Source: Chamaecyparis obtusa (Eukaryota; Streptophyta; Pinopsida; Cupressales; Cupressaceae). From it: 64,000 bases of DNA. Within the stretch, counting starts at the first letter, position 1; each line of letters opens with the position of its first letter. The position numbers were made by a program, and so were the translations under genes. The stretch is taken from contig BSBK01007859.1 of assembly GCA_027943335.1 (NCBI GenBank), positions 186,001 to 250,000 of the forward strand, read 5' to 3'. Shown piece after piece: positions 1 through 13,312 of the stretch. Under the pieces are notes generated by a model. It did not search any database and was not told where the DNA came from. It was given only the letters and a program-made list of their open reading frames with translations.

Positions 1-1009
1 GTATACTTTCCCTTAGGAAGTATTTTCTTTCTAAGATAAGCCAATACTTGATCTCCTATCTAAAACTGTACTTCTCTTCTCTTCTTATCTATACTTTCTT
101 TGTACTTTTCAATGGCTAGCTGCAAGTGATCTTTGACTTTTTTTTGTACCTATTTGATCATGTTTGCCAATTCTTCCCCTTATGTACTGATTGGTGTTTC
201 TTGAGGTATGTTACTTACCTCCATTAGTCCTCTTGGATGCATTACATATGGGATTTGGAAAGGGGATTTTCTAGTTGATTTATTTATGGAATCATTGAAA
301 GCATATTCTATCTGAGATAAAATTCTGTCCCAAATCTATCTATACTATTTTTTCAAGCATCTGAGGAGGTTATCAAGTGATCTATTAACCACTTATTTCT
401 AACCATTTGTTTGTGGATGATAGGAAAAACTAAAAGACAAACTTATTCCCAATTTTATCCATAGTATTGTCCAAAAGTGTCCTTGAAACTTTTCATCCTT
501 GTTAGATATTATGGTTAGTGGTAAACCATGTATTCTTACAACCTCCTTGAAAAATAGATGTGCAATGTGAGAAGCATCATGAGTGCTTTTACAGGGTATA
601 AAGGGTGCCATCTTGGTGAATTTTTCTACAACCACAAAAATGTTATAAAAAATTGGTTTGGTCCTAGGAAGACCCATCACAAAATCCATTGAAATACTCT
701 TCCAGGGCCTATTGGGATAGGTAGAGGTTGGTAAAGACTATAGTTTTTTTATGTTCCCTTAGCCTTTTGGAAAATTACACAAGCTTCAACAAACTTCCTC
801 ACATCATTCTGCAACTTTGGCCAGCGATAATGTATTTTAACCAACTCTAGTGTTTTGTCCAATCCAAAATGCCCACTCATTTCTCCACAATTCTTTTCTT
901 GAATGATATTATCCCTCATTGAACATTTGGGATTACACAATTTCCCCCCTCTAAACAATAGACCATCTTGAATTAATAATTTTGAAAAATTAATATGATA
1001 CTTGCCCAC
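1..1009 (-). pseudogene. G1 integrase (H2C2 zinc region, catalytic core, C-terminal tail), broken
   Basis: The segment at 749-1009 is the H2C2 zinc-binding region: it has GHFGLDKTLELV and a final C-x2-[F for C] remnant. The segment at 399-689 is the catalytic core, with MDFVMGLPR at its start and HPQTNG at its end; the aspartate of VSDRD is replaced, since the sequence reads IISNKDEKF. From about 1 to 130 a tail reading EKYKESIDKKRREVQF then IGDQVLAYLRKK matches the usual end of gypsy integrases. In life this enzyme inserts retroelement cDNA. Stops and frame breaks separate the pieces. Confidence 0.85.
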
Positions 1010-1129
1010 AAGTTTTATGCAAACCTCATAGGCTATACAAAATTCTACATCTCCTACATATAGGTCTTTGAGGGCATCAATTCCAATGCTCTAAAGTTGA
1101 ATTTATTGCACCAAAGAAACTCTCTTGCT

Positions 1130-2160
1130 TAAGGCATCAACCACCTTATTGGCTTGTCCTTTCTTGTACTTTATTATAAAGGATTAGGCTTGCAATTGCT
1201 CAGTCCACTTCATATGCCTACAACTAAGTTTATCTTATGAGTTAAGATAACTTAAGGCATGATTATCTATAAATACAAAAAAATATTTTGGAAGGAGATA
1301 ATGTCTCCATTTCTTTAGTGCTTGGACCATTGCATAGAGTTATAGGTAATATGTAGAGTACTTCTTTTTAGCATCATTTAAGTTTTTGAAAAGAATGGTA
1401 CTTCCCTACCTTCTTGTCTTAGTAAAACCCCAATCTCCATGTTGCTAGCATTAGTTTCCATAGTAAAAACCTTATTGAATTTAGGAAGAACAAGTATAAG
1501 ATATTGTGCTACCCTAGTTTTCAAGTATTCAAAAGACTTGTTTGCTCCATTAGTCCAACAGAAATTTACCTTTTTGCCTCCTTTTATTGTGCCCAAGATA
1601 GGCACACATACATGACTAAAGTTTTTGATAAATTTTCTATAAAAGTGGGTAAGACATGGAAGCTTTTCACATCTGTTGGTGTTTTAGGGGTTGGCTGGTC
1701 CAAAATTACTTTTAGCTTGGATGTATCCATCTTCAATGTACCCTTTGAAATGACAAAGCCCACAAATGTTAGTTCTTCCTACATAAACACACATTTCTCC
1801 ATGTTTATTATAACTTTATGTTCATTTATATTTTTGAAAACTAATTCCAAATGCTTTAGGTGGTCTTCTCTTCTACTACTATAGACCAAAATATCATCAA
1901 GGTAAACGATAACAAAATTTCCACTATAGTCTTGAAAATTTTTATTTATTAGCCTCATGAATGTGGTAAGGGAATTACTAAGACCAAATGACATTACAAT
2001 CCATTCATACAATCCTTCTATGGTCTTAAATGTCATTTTCCATTCATCCCATGGTTTGATTCTTATTTGGTGATAACCAGACTTCAAGTTAATTTTTGAA
2101 AAGTAGAAAGCATTCCATAGTTGATCTAGAAGGTCTTCTATTCTTAGAATGGGAAACCTA
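1130..2160 (-). pseudogene. G1 reverse transcriptase and RNase H, broken
   Basis: The segment at 1779-2087 carries reverse transcriptase motifs: [20 protein letters not shown], then VMSFGLSN, then [13 protein letters not shown] with the catalytic YLDD. The segment at 1378-1605 holds the linker and start of RNase H (TNGANKSFEYLK, ALPKF-like VLPKFNKVF, then METNASN where the family has a D). The tail around 1200-1300 reads DNHALSYLNS followed by a stop. The same enzyme would copy element RNA into DNA. Several stops make it inactive. Confidence 0.87.
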
Positions 2161-2879
2161 TATCTTATTTTTATTTAATTTATATTCCTACTATCAGTGT
2201 AGAGTTTTTGTTTCCCATCCTTCTTTGGGGCCAAAATAGAAAGAACTGCACATGGACTTAGGCTATTTTGTATGAGGCCTTTTCTCAACAATTCACTAAC
2301 TTGTCTTTCTATTTCTACATTCTGAGAAGGATTCATCTTGTAAGGTGATTTGTTTGGAAACGATGCACTAGGAACAAAGTCTATTTGATGAATAATATCC
2401 CTTAAGGGTGGGAAGGGTGAGGGTTACTCTTCTGCAACTATTTCATGGTAGTTATCCAGTAAGTTTTGAACTTATTTAGGGACTTTCTTTTCCTTCTTTG
2501 AAACCACTTCATCTTTTGGTTTCATTACCAAGGTATAGCCTAAATAATCTAACTCCTTGAGGGTTTTAAGAATTTATTTCTCTCCCATGATTATGACAAT
2601 AGGTTCCTTATCTATCTTATGGTCTTGTAGGGGCTTCATGTTATAAGTGACTCCATGTTTGACAATTTTGTATGTATTTTTCCTTCCACTATGCATGGCA
2701 TCCAAATAATAATGCCATGGTATCCCTATTAGAAAATGTCAAGCATCCATTTCTACTACATCACATAGAAACTTGTCCTTGTAATCCCCTATAAAAAATT
2801 CTACCCAAACTTTTTCCTTGACTAGGGTATGCTTCCCTTTTGTTAGCCATCATACATGATATGGATAAGGATGAGGGTT

Positions 2880-3218
2880 TGTACTCAATTTTAATTTTTT
2901 CACCATTCTACATAAGCCAAATTTTTAGTGGAACCAGAGTCTATAACAAGTTTACATACCTTTTCTTGGCACTTACAACTTGTCCTTAATAAGTTCTTCC
3001 TTTGTGGTGGTTCCTGGTTCAGTGGGGTCTACAACAAAGTCTTCCTTATTATCAAACAACTCTCTTCTTCATAGTCAAGATCCTTGATTCTTGATGTGTC
3101 CTATTGGATCAATTATGTCCTCCTTTCTCATTGATTTCTAGGTTCTTCCCTCTCTGGGCATTTTTGGGGGTAGTGCCCAAATTGGTTGTAGTGGTAACAT
3201 TTGATTTTTTTCTCATTT
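2880..3218 (-). pseudogene. G1 aspartic protease start and gag zinc knuckle, broken
   Basis: At 2927-2944 the minus strand reads IDSGST, the retropepsin active-site triad. At 3158-3199 it reads CYHYNQFGHYPQKC, a CCHC knuckle in which the second cysteine has become tyrosine. The reading frame stops abruptly at 3218, where the long-LTR element begins. Confidence 0.8.
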
Positions 3219-6200
3219 TGTTGGTTCCTTTTTCCTACACTGTCAGATTTACAATTCAATTGACAAATTAATGTCACTGACTCTCAATAGCCACTCCAAA
3301 TATGACAAGAAAAAGGGCTAATTAACAAGGACCAAGAGAACGATCCTCCTATAGTTTGAGCTCCACATCACTCAAGCAGGTATACCTCATCTACACATAC
3401 ATAACTTCTTGTGACAAACAATAGGCCTATAGGTATATGACTATGGAATATCCTTCAGACTCCTATAGATAGCCTGTACCTCAATGAATCACCAAGTCTT
3501 ATCTAATATCCTACTTGCATAGAATGAGTCTAAAAAATTAGAAAGGACTTCTATTATCTCCTACCAAACATGAAAGGGAAAATAATTTCATTTAAGTTTT
3601 TTGGGTTGAATGGACTCCTAAAATACCCCAAGTCTCTCATAGACCAATGCCTTATCCAATGGGCAACAGAGTCAAATAAATCATTGCAATAGAGAGCTAT
3701 GAATAGAGAAGACAATACATTCTAATATGTTGATTCCTTACACCAAACATACACCATTGATCAGATCCTACTTAGCAATCCACCCATGTACTTAGATATG
3801 CAATCACCTATTCAAAGGACTTTAACCCTCCTCTTAGAAGAGACCTAGAAATAAGCAATACATTAATCAATATCCCCTAAAGACAAGTTTGAGATATCTT
3901 TGATATCCCTACTCATACACATCTGAAAACCAGTCCTAAACTTAGTTATTTCCGTGAAAACAACTCTATTGTAGACATCTTTAGACATACAATAGAAAGA
4001 TTAAAATACCCTTGATGCTCTAATCAACAAGTTCAAGAATCAAATGGAGATAATCTAATAGTAGTATGAAAATATTGAGATCTTATTCATAAGACATGAT
4101 GTTACAACTTATATTCTATTCTACAAGCTAGAAAGGAAAGAGGGAACACCTTATATGCAGAGAAGAAGGCAAAATATTTACAAGAAGGAACCACTCATGG
4201 AACCAAGGAAATTGGAACCCCTTGAGATTACCAAAACATGGAACCCTTCTAAATGATCTTGGAAATCCTTATAAAGGATTGCAACAAGCTACAGATCATT
4301 TAGGTCAAAAATAGGTCTACAACAACCTCAACAACCAGAATCAACAAGAAATGAAAGAATGCAGAAAAAAGCTTGGAAACCCAAGAAAATCAGATCAAAT
4401 CTAATGTACAATTATTTAGTTTTCATCATTCAAGGCTAACTGTATTTACATATTTAACTGATTCCTTGTTGTAGGCCAAACTAAAATAAATGCTAGAACC
4501 AACTTTGAATATCTTGCATGAATTAGAGCATGGAAATAATTTTGACATAAAAAAAATCCTAGCCGCCCTTGTCAAAAAATTAGTCCTCAACATTAACTCA
4601 GCATGGCACCCCAAGAAACAAAATCAGTATGTGACGGCCACCAATATCTTCCTCATCATTTATTTACTTGCATCCATCCTGGAAAAATTAAATCTGATCT
4701 ACCTTTTATCGTATCTGGCTCACTGTATCAAAACCTTGTAGAGAAACCCTTAGCAGAAGATTCAAATTCTAGCAGCAATGGCTAATTGATAAATTTTAAT
4801 ACATGACCGTTGATTCATATCTTTCTCGATAGATTAGGCTGTTCTCATTAATCGACACAACAATTAATTGAGATTTGAGAAGTCTAGCCACATCATCATA
4901 TCTCGACATCCAACCAGAAACAAGCACCTCAGCAACGCCTAACCACTGGACCCACCTTGACCTCGGCAAGAATCCCCTAACCTTTAGTTATCTAGTGAAC
5001 ACACGACTGAAGGCATTCTCCAAGTCGTGAAACATTTTTCTTAACCATGGTCTAGTGTAGAGATCACACAAATGAAGCATTTGCATGATCACTAAGTCAA
5101 TCCTTAACCCTATGTTAGATTTAGATAATACGTGACCACCACCTGCTGAAATCCACATCTGTGACTCATATTCAATCTTGAAACCTTTACCTTTAACTCA
5201 ACTTGTATCACGAGATCACGAGATTGTAGAATTTTCTTGATCGCCAAACCTTTTGCTTAACCTGGGTCTAGTCTATAGAATGGGTGACAAAGGCATTCGT
5301 GTGATCTCATAATCTTTTCTTAACCCCTAGTTAAATCTCACAATCAAATGCTGGTCATTGATCTTGTCCTCATCGTATGGATATCACTGAATTGATGAGC
5401 CTTTTCTTAACTTTGAGTTTTATCAAGAAAATAAGCACTAGCCATCAATCCTATCTTCATCTTGTGGTCCTCGTTGATTAACTGAATACCTCATAACTCC
5501 ACGACTTAGCTCATCTTATCCGGCGAACATGTGACTAAAGCTTTCACTAGATCTCATAATATTTCTCTTAACCCCAGATAAATCATGAGATCAAATGCCA
5601 ATGATTGATCTTTCTCATCATCTACAACTATCGCTAAATCACCAAGCCCAGAACTTAACTCACCTTATATCAAGTGATTCAGTGAACGAAGAGAAAACAT
5701 GACTTGCCTTTAACTGTGGTCATATTCAGAGACTACACGACTGAGCATTCTCACATTTTCTAGATATCTACTCAACCTCAGGTTTGATCATGAGAACACA
5801 TGAAAGCCTTAGTCACCAGATCATTGAATGATAAACTTAACTATCTAGGACTAACCTTTCTCTAACCTTGAATTAACCCAAGCCCATCTGGAGATTATGT
5901 GAACATAGGACTTTGCCGAATCTCATAATCATTCTTTAAATCAAGTTAAATCTTGATAACACATAACTGAGGCAATTTCCAAGTCACTGAATCTTTTCTT
6001 TACCCTAGGTTACATCAAGAGATCAAGTGCCAGCCACCGATCAAGATCAACATCGATGGTTCACATTTAATCTCTAAAAGCTTCTTGCCTTGACTGTATA
6101 TCTAGAGATTGTGTGACTAAAGGAAGACATAACCACTCACTAGGTCATTAGATGTTAAGAAATTAAATGCCAAGATCAGGAGAATGCACGAACATTGCAT

Positions 6201-6659
6201 TCATTGGATTGCTAGATGAAATGACTAACCACCTAGGAATTTAGAGATCTAGCGAAAGCTTTAGTCATGAAGTCGCTGAATAGAAACATAACTACTTGGG
6301 CAAGGAAATAAGACATGTGCATAAAGGGGACTTAAGTGGCCCAAAAAGGTAATAAGAAAATAGACTTGGTTAGGGTTTTTGGACTTAAACAATTTTCATG
6401 AAGCCCTAGGACATGGATCTAGACCTATTTATTCAAGAAGCCATATCTAACTAGTTTTTGCACTTGAGCATATGCAACCTTAAATGGGGCTTGCATACAT
6501 ATTGGACTATACATGGCTAAGCTCACAAGCTATGAAACCTGATACATCTTCTTCATTGATCAAGAACAAGTTTGCAGGTAGGGCATGACAATTTTCTAGG
6601 GTTTGCAGGATAAGACAATTTTCATTAGATTTTGGCTATGATAGGAAAATGGTCTGACA
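3219..6659 (-). repeat. Long LTR, left copy (3' LTR if the element reads minus)
   Basis: It is a 3441-base direct repeat of 9044-9628 joined to 17177-20034, begins TGTTGGTTCC and ends GGTCTGACA. It has no long open frame. Its middle (about 4980-6130) is a run of degenerate repeats built around cttaacc..., gatcatgagatcaa and catcttgtgg-like words. The two copies differ by many substitutions, so the insertion is old. Confidence 0.85.
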
Positions 6660-9043
6660 ATAGCTCTATCTAGGGATGCATGCCTCTTACAACCATGACA
6701 AGGACTTAGAATTAATAGAGGAAGTAGACCACCCACTAGACAAAAACTGATAGGGAATATCCTAAAAAACTATCAATCAAACCAAGGAAACAAGAAGGGA
6801 AACACACAATTGAAAGGAAATTATTTACAAATATCTTACAAGATCAAAAATTTACTTGGTGACCCTAGGACACCAAAGGAAAATCAAAACCCTCCTAAGT
6901 CAAAGGTTTTATTTTCATTCACACATGTAACCTGCCACTTGGAAGTGTCATGATCATCTTACTGCCAACATATGTGAATACTCATGGGCTGAAAAATGAA
7001 ATTGCAATTATCACTACCCATGCTCTTCTAGTCACAACCATTATCATGTTCATACTCCAAAAATTATGGGACATCATTTAATTGTTCTTGATGACTAGAA
7101 ATATAAAACTGATCTAGAAATGCATTAGAAAATAAAGCATACTGATTGTCATGCATTACTACAAAATTACCTGGCTAAGAAGGACTTTGATCCTCAGATT
7201 TACCTTCATGCATTGCTTCATCCATTGAGAAAATTGGTTCCTCCTTGATGTCTTCATGGATTGGATCATGAACCAAGTGAAGGTCTCTTTCACAAATTTT
7301 GTGACAGTGGGATAATTGATCTACATCATCATTTTCATTAGAAGATTTTCTATCCCAATCATTGAAGACAAAGTCCTCAATACTATCACATTCATTGTCG
7401 TATTTAGAAAAATAAGGAAAAGGATATGAACAAGAAACTTTCTCATCACTAGAATCTTTATGAAAGGAAAACACACTGTCATGGCCTTCAATGTCTTATT
7501 TTGCAGAGTCACTACATGAGGAGAACTCTAGTAAACATGGATCATCTTCATCACTTTGAACACCCACCTCATTATTAGTGTCAAAGGATATATCAATGGT
7601 GAGATACAAAGTATAGTTCATCTTAGGTGCATACCTTTGGAATTCATCAGCCAAGAGTGTTGAGATCTTTCCATTGCTCAATGGACTTTGGACTCTATTA
7701 TCATCTTCATTGGCCTCTCCCCTGGTGCTGCAAACATCATCCCTATCTGAAACAAGGATCAACATCTCTGGCCTCAAATCATCTCATGTAAAGAGTGTAA
7801 ATAAAATACTGTAGGAATCATCATATGCATCATATTCAATATCTTTCCCTTCACACAAAATATCCTCAAACTAGGACAAGAAGGCTGCCTTCTCATGTTG
7901 ATAAGAAGAAAAATCTGCAGACAAAATGGAAACATTGTCAACCTTAGACTAATCTTTATTATCCTCATATGCATTGACCTAAAATTCATCATCATAATCA
8001 ATACTCTCTGAACAATGAGAATCCGCATTAGAACAACTGGCCTCTTCATGATCAACATAAAGAACTACTAGTTCTCTCAATCTCTTGTCCTCTTGTATCT
8101 GCCAGATCTCAACACTATTCTCTGCAAGTTTCTTCTCGAGAGTAGCAATTTTGATGAGTAGATTTTCATAATTAGTATCATGGATGGTGAGATCAACATA
8201 GACACTAATGTCTTGCATCTAATCTTTATCTTTTATTTCATACACATCCATATCAGCTCCTTCATCAAAATGTTCTAGAAATGTTGCTCTTAATACATCC
8301 CAAGAAGGGATTGAACATGAAGAAAGGGATACAAACCAATCCCTTGTGCTATGTGAAAGAGACTACACAAGAAACCTCATTGCAACAACTTCATGCTCAA
8401 AATCCATTTCACCAAATAAATACATGAGATCATCTACATGTTGGCTTGCCGAAATTGATCCATCAACCATGAATCTTGGCAAGCCTTCCCCATCCTCAGT
8501 AGAAAAATCATTAGGGGCACCTTTAATGCCATAAAAAAAAAGGGCATGTATTCCTCCATAAGGAACCACCTACTATCTCTCATCCCTTTATACTAGTGCT
8601 GAATACTTGATAGGGAAACATTTTTTTACAACTGATTTTCATAAAATCAAATCACATGAAAATCAAAATACTTGGAAGTACATAAGTTGAAACTTAGCTT
8701 GTTGATGAGGAAGCATAGCACATTTGGAGCCTTCTTTGTAGCTCCATCAAGTTCTTTTCTTTATAGAGTCACCACCTCCTTGAAGAGGAAAATATTGCAC
8801 GTGTTTTTGTATCTCCTTCCAACCAACCCAAAATTTCACTAGGATTTTATACCCTACTTATCAGAGACAACTAATCAAACATAGAACTCTAAGTCACCAC
8901 CCACATTTAGGTGAGATGATTTGAAACCTTTTGAAACTGACTCTATGATCACTCAACCAGACTCTAGGATGATCCAGAAAATGAAGGATAAAACCATCTT
9001 AAACTTGTTGTCATTTACTCCTTCCCCAATAGAGTTTCCATTT
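6660..9043 (-). other. Internal region of the long-LTR element
   Basis: It is a 2384-base stretch between the LTRs. Only the gag-like frames at 7175-8569 have coding character. The flanks 6660-7174 and 8570-9043 show none. The minus-strand sequence just inside the right LTR begins aaatggaaactctattgggg; this could be a degenerate primer-binding site, but I cannot match it to a tRNA. Confidence 0.6.
7175..8569 (-). pseudogene. Gag-like protein of the long-LTR element, broken
   Basis: The N-terminal part (8569 downwards) reads KGAPNDFSTEDGEGLPRFMV, then a stop at FLV-TAG-SL, then DWFVSLSSCSIPSWDVLR and FLEHFDEGAD. The W-F-x2-L...SI-x-SW...F-x2-F pattern is the retrotransposon Gag (Retrotrans_gag) signature. 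After a second TAG (8219-8221) comes a leucine-rich stretch that may form a coiled coil (NLLIKIATLEKKLAEN), then a long acidic, serine-rich tail to 7175 with at least one frameshift near 7777. Both TAGs fit CAG-to-TAG change. No zinc knuckle or enzyme domain follows. The Gag role (particle formation) is inferred from the family. Confidence 0.7.
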
Positions 9044-9628
9044 TGTTGGTTCCTTTTTCCCACACTGTCAGATTTACAATTCAATTGACAAATTAATGTC
9101 ACTAACTCTCAATAACCACTCCAAATTTGACAAGAAAAAGGGCTAATTAACAAGGACCAAGAGAATGATCCTCCTACACTTTGAGCTCCACATCACTTAG
9201 GCAGGTATACCTCATCTTCACATACATAATTTCTTGTGACAAACAACAGGCCTGTAGGTATATGAATGTGGAATAGCCTTTAGACTCCTATAGGTAGTTT
9301 GCACCTCAATGAATCACCAAGTCTTATGCAATATCCTACTTGCATAGAATGATTCTGAAAACTAGAAAGGACTCTATTATCTCATATCAAAAAATGAAAG
9401 GGAAAATGATTTCATTTAAGCTTTTTGGGTTGAATGGACTCCTAAAATACCCCAAGTCTCTCATAGACCAATGACTTATCCAGTGGGCAATAGAGTCAAA
9501 TAAATGATTACAACAAAGAGCTATGAGTAGAGAAGACAATACATTCTAATATGTTGATTCCTTACACCAAACATACACCATTGATCAAATCCTACTTAGA
9601 AATCCACCTGTGTACTCAGATATGCAAT
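9044..9628 (-). repeat. Long LTR, right copy, first part
   Basis: It matches 3219-3798 closely in order and orientation, starting TGTTGGTTCC. The match breaks at tatgcaat, where copia-1 is inserted, and resumes at 17177. Confidence 0.88.
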
Positions 9629-10897
9629 TGTTAGAATAACTAAGAGGGGGGTGAATCAATTATCTAGTGTCCCAAAACAAAATGTATAATCAAAAAACAA
9701 ATTACTTAAAACTTTTGATACTCGGTAACTTAAAATACTGTATTGTCTATTCTTTTACCGATTCCCAGTCTAAAAAATATAGTGATTACTGATCAAATCT
9801 AATATGGAACATGCAAGTATGACATCAAACAAATATCACAATCAACACATAACACAAGAGATTTAATGTGGAAACCCTGTGAAGGGAAAAACCACCTGGG
9901 ACTGGCAACCCAAAAATATTCACTCTTTTGAAGTGAGGTCGGTGAAGACCTAACCTTGTTAAAGGTTACAAACACACTGTTAGGTGTGACCTTGTTAGAG
10001 GATTTTAGACCAACCATTATTGTCCAACTAGCATTCAGTATGGGGTTGACAGGATAACTATGTTCATTCTATGAATGATATATAAAAGATTTATCTAGTC
10101 CACTTAGTTAAGAGATTTGACTATGTAAAATGGTTAAAATGTAACAGTAGGTGATCTACCTTAATACAACTTTAATTGTAGATGTACAGATCAATGTTAA
10201 GCTCATTCAATCCTCTAATCATTAAATCAATTCTACTTCAATCAATATTCAATAACTTACTATCTCTCGGTAATAGCTTCTTGTCGCTTGGTAAATACTC
10301 TGCAATTTAGTTCTCAATAACTAGTTTGATCATGCATGCATGAAAACTTGTTCACACGATAATTTTGTAGTCTCCTTCTTTCAGCATTCCCTTTTTCACT
10401 ATGAAATTCCAGTCTCTTATATAGACATGTAAATCATTTTCTTCTGCTCCATTAGATTTTTCCGCTTAATCATCTTCGTTGATTTTGCCGCTTAATCATC
10501 TTCATTGATTTTGCCTCTTAAACATTGGCTGATGTGTCAATAACACGTTTGATTCTCATCCTTTAGATCTTTCTAGAATTTTGTTAGCCATCAATCTTTG
10601 TAACAAACATTATCTATTACGTTGAAATCATACACTTTCTAATTCATCAATTTTATTGGCTAAATTAATCATTTAGTTCATTCTATTCTGCTTGGTTGAC
10701 AAAGAAATGCGTTGGTGAACACAAGCTCATTTTACACTGTGCTCGGTATAGTAATTTGCAAGGTAAGTACTGTCAAACTAGCTAACATCAATGACAACAT
10801 AATACTGATTTAATCATATTACATATCTAATTAATCAGCTTGGTGATCTTAAATCACAGTTTCTTCAATCAGGTTCTAAATTAGTTGTAGTTCATCA
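9629..10897 (-). repeat. Copia-1 3' LTR
   Basis: It is 1269 bases, starts TGTTAGAATAACTAAGAGGG and ends TTCATCA on the plus strand. Compared with the other LTR it lacks about 241 bases at the point where that LTR has two copies of a c(a/g)gtatag word. The rest aligns closely. Confidence 0.92.
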
Positions 10898-10911
10898 ATC
10901 TCTCCCTTTGG
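10898..10911 (-). other. Copia-1 polypurine tract
   Basis: The minus strand reads CCAAAGGGAGAGAT directly before the 3' LTR. This is the expected position and composition of the plus-strand primer. Confidence 0.8.
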
Positions 10912-11428
10912 CATTGATGGCAACTCAAGTAATATGAAATATACCATACACATACCAAACATGTATTCTATAACTCTGTGAAAAAATGTTGTTCAAGCTC
11001 TCCCTAGCTTAATATGTTTAATTACTACATTACTAAACAACATTACAAAATACAACTTTGTCAATCTGTAGATATACTCATTTTAGCTCTCAGGTTCCTA
11101 CTTCAGTTCTTAGTAACTGATCTTCAATGCTCTTCCTTTCTTCCAAATTATCTCTCCTTTAGATAGTTCTCATCGGTGCATATTGTTTCATATTGTTTAT
11201 CTCTCCCTTTGACAACAATGCCAAAGAAACAAATAAACACACTGCTCTTCAGTAGCCATGTAACTCTCTATTGTCTGATGCATTCTTTGAATCTCTGTAT
11301 ACTAATATGCCAATCTATTCCAGTTCTTCAAAATTATCACAACCTTGGACATGATCCAAAGTGTGAACTATGATGCATCAACATGAATGATCTTTTGATA
11401 AGATTAGGCTAATACAACATCCATATCA

Positions 11429-13018
11429 CATTAGTGATCGGTAGACAGGGGACAGACCCCCAGTCTAGTCCTTAAGTTCTCAAATGTATCCTTCGGTAGA
11501 GCCTTTGTAAATATGTCTACAAGTTGTTCTTTTGATGTTACAAATTCTAACTTCACTTTCTTCTCCTATACTTTTTCTCTTAAGTAGTGATACTTAATAG
11601 ATATGTTCTTTGTCTTAGAGTGCATCACTGGATTCTTTGAAATATTAATGGCACTAGTGTTGTCACAATATATAATCACTGGCTTAGTGATTACCTCATT
11701 CCAACCTTGCAACACTTGCTTAATATATGCAATGTTTGAATAGTTTGTAGTAGAAACAACGTACTCTGCTTTAGCTATAGACTGAGAAATGCAAGCCTAC
11801 TTCTTACTTGTCCATGTAACAAGTCTTTCACCAAAGAAAAATGCTCCTCCGGTGGTTCTTTTTCTGTCATCCATATTTCCAGCCCAATCAGCATCGGTGT
11901 AGACCTTTAGTTCAAAATTATCTTCCTTAGGATACCATAATCCATAATCTTCTATTTTCTTTAGGTATCTTAAGATTCTCTTAGTAGCAACCATGTGTGA
12001 TTCTCCAGGGTTTGCAGAAAATCTAGCAACAATTCCCATAGCATGTGCTATATCTAGTCTACTGTGAACTACATGCACTAACTTACCAATCATAGATTGG
12101 TATAATGTCTAGTTTACCTCTATAGTTTCATCTTCCTTTGTCAGTTTGCATCTATTAGCCATTGGTGTTCCCATAGTTTTAGCATCTTCCATGCCAAATG
12201 TCTTCAATACTTCCTTTATGTATTTAGATTGTGTGATGAATATCCCATCATTCTATTGAATCACTTGTAGTCCTAGAAAGAACTTAATCTCTCCAAACAT
12301 AGACATTTCAAACTCTTTTCTCATCTCATTAGAAAAAGATTTACATATGTGATCTTGACCTCCAAAAATAATATCATCCACAAATATCTTAGCAATAAGA
12401 ATAGTATCATCAGTATCTCCTTTCATATATAAATTTCTATTCTCACTAGTTTTAACAAATCCAATACTTAAAAAATAAGTATGCAACTTATCATATCAGG
12501 CTCTCAGTGCTTGCTTCAAACCATAAAAATATTTGTGTAATCTACATACTATGTCTTTGTTATCTGGATCAATGAACCCTTCTGGTTGTTCTATATAGAC
12601 CTTCTTCAAGTATTCCATTTAGAAATGCTGACTTAACATCCATTTGATAAAATTTGAATTTATTGTGTGTAGCATATGCAAGTAGCATTCTAACTCCTTC
12701 TAATCTAGCAATACATGCAAATGTTTCACCATAATAGATTCCTTCCTCCCGTGCATATCCCTTGCATACCAATCTAGCTTTATTTCTTGTTACCTCACCA
12801 TTTTCATTCAGCTTGTTCTTGAATATGCACTTAGTACTGATAACATTTTTATCTTTAGGTCTGGGTACTAAGGTCCATGTTTTTTTCTTTTCTATTTTTT
12901 CTATTTCCTCTTTTATTGCATTAACCCATTCATCATTTTCTAATGCAACTTTTACATTCTTCGGTTCATATTCACAAACTAGACATGTACCTTGTCTTGT
13001 CTTACTCCTTGTTTGCAT
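11429..13018 (-). pseudogene. Copia-1 reverse transcriptase (RVT_2) and RNase H, broken
   Basis: The frame from 13018 reads EWVNAIKEEIEKIEKKKTW, then TKCIFKNKLNENG, KARLVCKGYAREEGIYYGET, and YQMDVKSAFLNG, all standard copia RT motifs. The catalytic box is IAKIFVDDIIFGG (within 12253-12486). RNase H follows (11797-12093: HSRLDIAHAMGIVARF, then VYTDADWAGNMDDR). The end reads DIFTKALPKDTFENLR, with the last codons near 11430. Breaks lie near 12580, 12490, 12245, 12100 and 11790. In an intact element this polyprotein part makes the cDNA. Confidence 0.9.
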
Positions 13019-13312
13019 GCCAGCTTGTCTTTCTCCAATAATTTTTGTCTCAGGGTGATGTCTCCTAAAAAATATTTCCAGTACTCTATCTCTCCTTTCT
13101 TGTTCATCCTATGCAGGTTCATTTGCTTGCTTGGTAGGTCCATCCTGTTCATTGGTTTCTCTTTCCTATTCTTCTATATTGTTTTCTTGTTGACCGGTTA
13201 TCATAGGCTATGGCATCAGTAGATACTTTGGGTGTTCAATGTAAGTGAATCTACCATAGTCTTTTGATTCCTTTGTACTTTCCACTACACTCTTTTCATC
13301 AAACTCATCAAC

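Larger units (their letters stand above)
1..3218 (-). mobile_element. G1: decayed Ty3/gypsy retrotransposon, pol and end of gag
   Basis: Read on the minus strand this gives, in order, a gag zinc knuckle, protease, reverse transcriptase, RNase H, and integrase with its C-terminal tail, the order of Ty3/gypsy elements. No frame stays open for more than about 130 codons; stops and frameshifts are scattered throughout, so it is dead. It runs off the left window edge, so its 3' LTR is not seen. At 3218 the gag is cut by another retroelement and resumes at 20035. Confidence 0.9.

Noticed and set aside
1504..1884. Plus-strand 126-codon frame
   Set aside because: It is antisense to the G1 reverse transcriptase and RNase H remnants and has no family resemblance.
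9021..9043. Primer-binding site of the gag-only element (aaatggaaactctattgggg, minus strand)
   Set aside because: The position is right, but I could not match it to a tRNA end, so it is not listed as a site.
12762..13222. Plus-strand hydrophobic frames resembling membrane proteins
   Set aside because: They are antisense to copia-1 reverse transcriptase; hydrophobicity reflects Lys/Glu-rich codons on the other strand.
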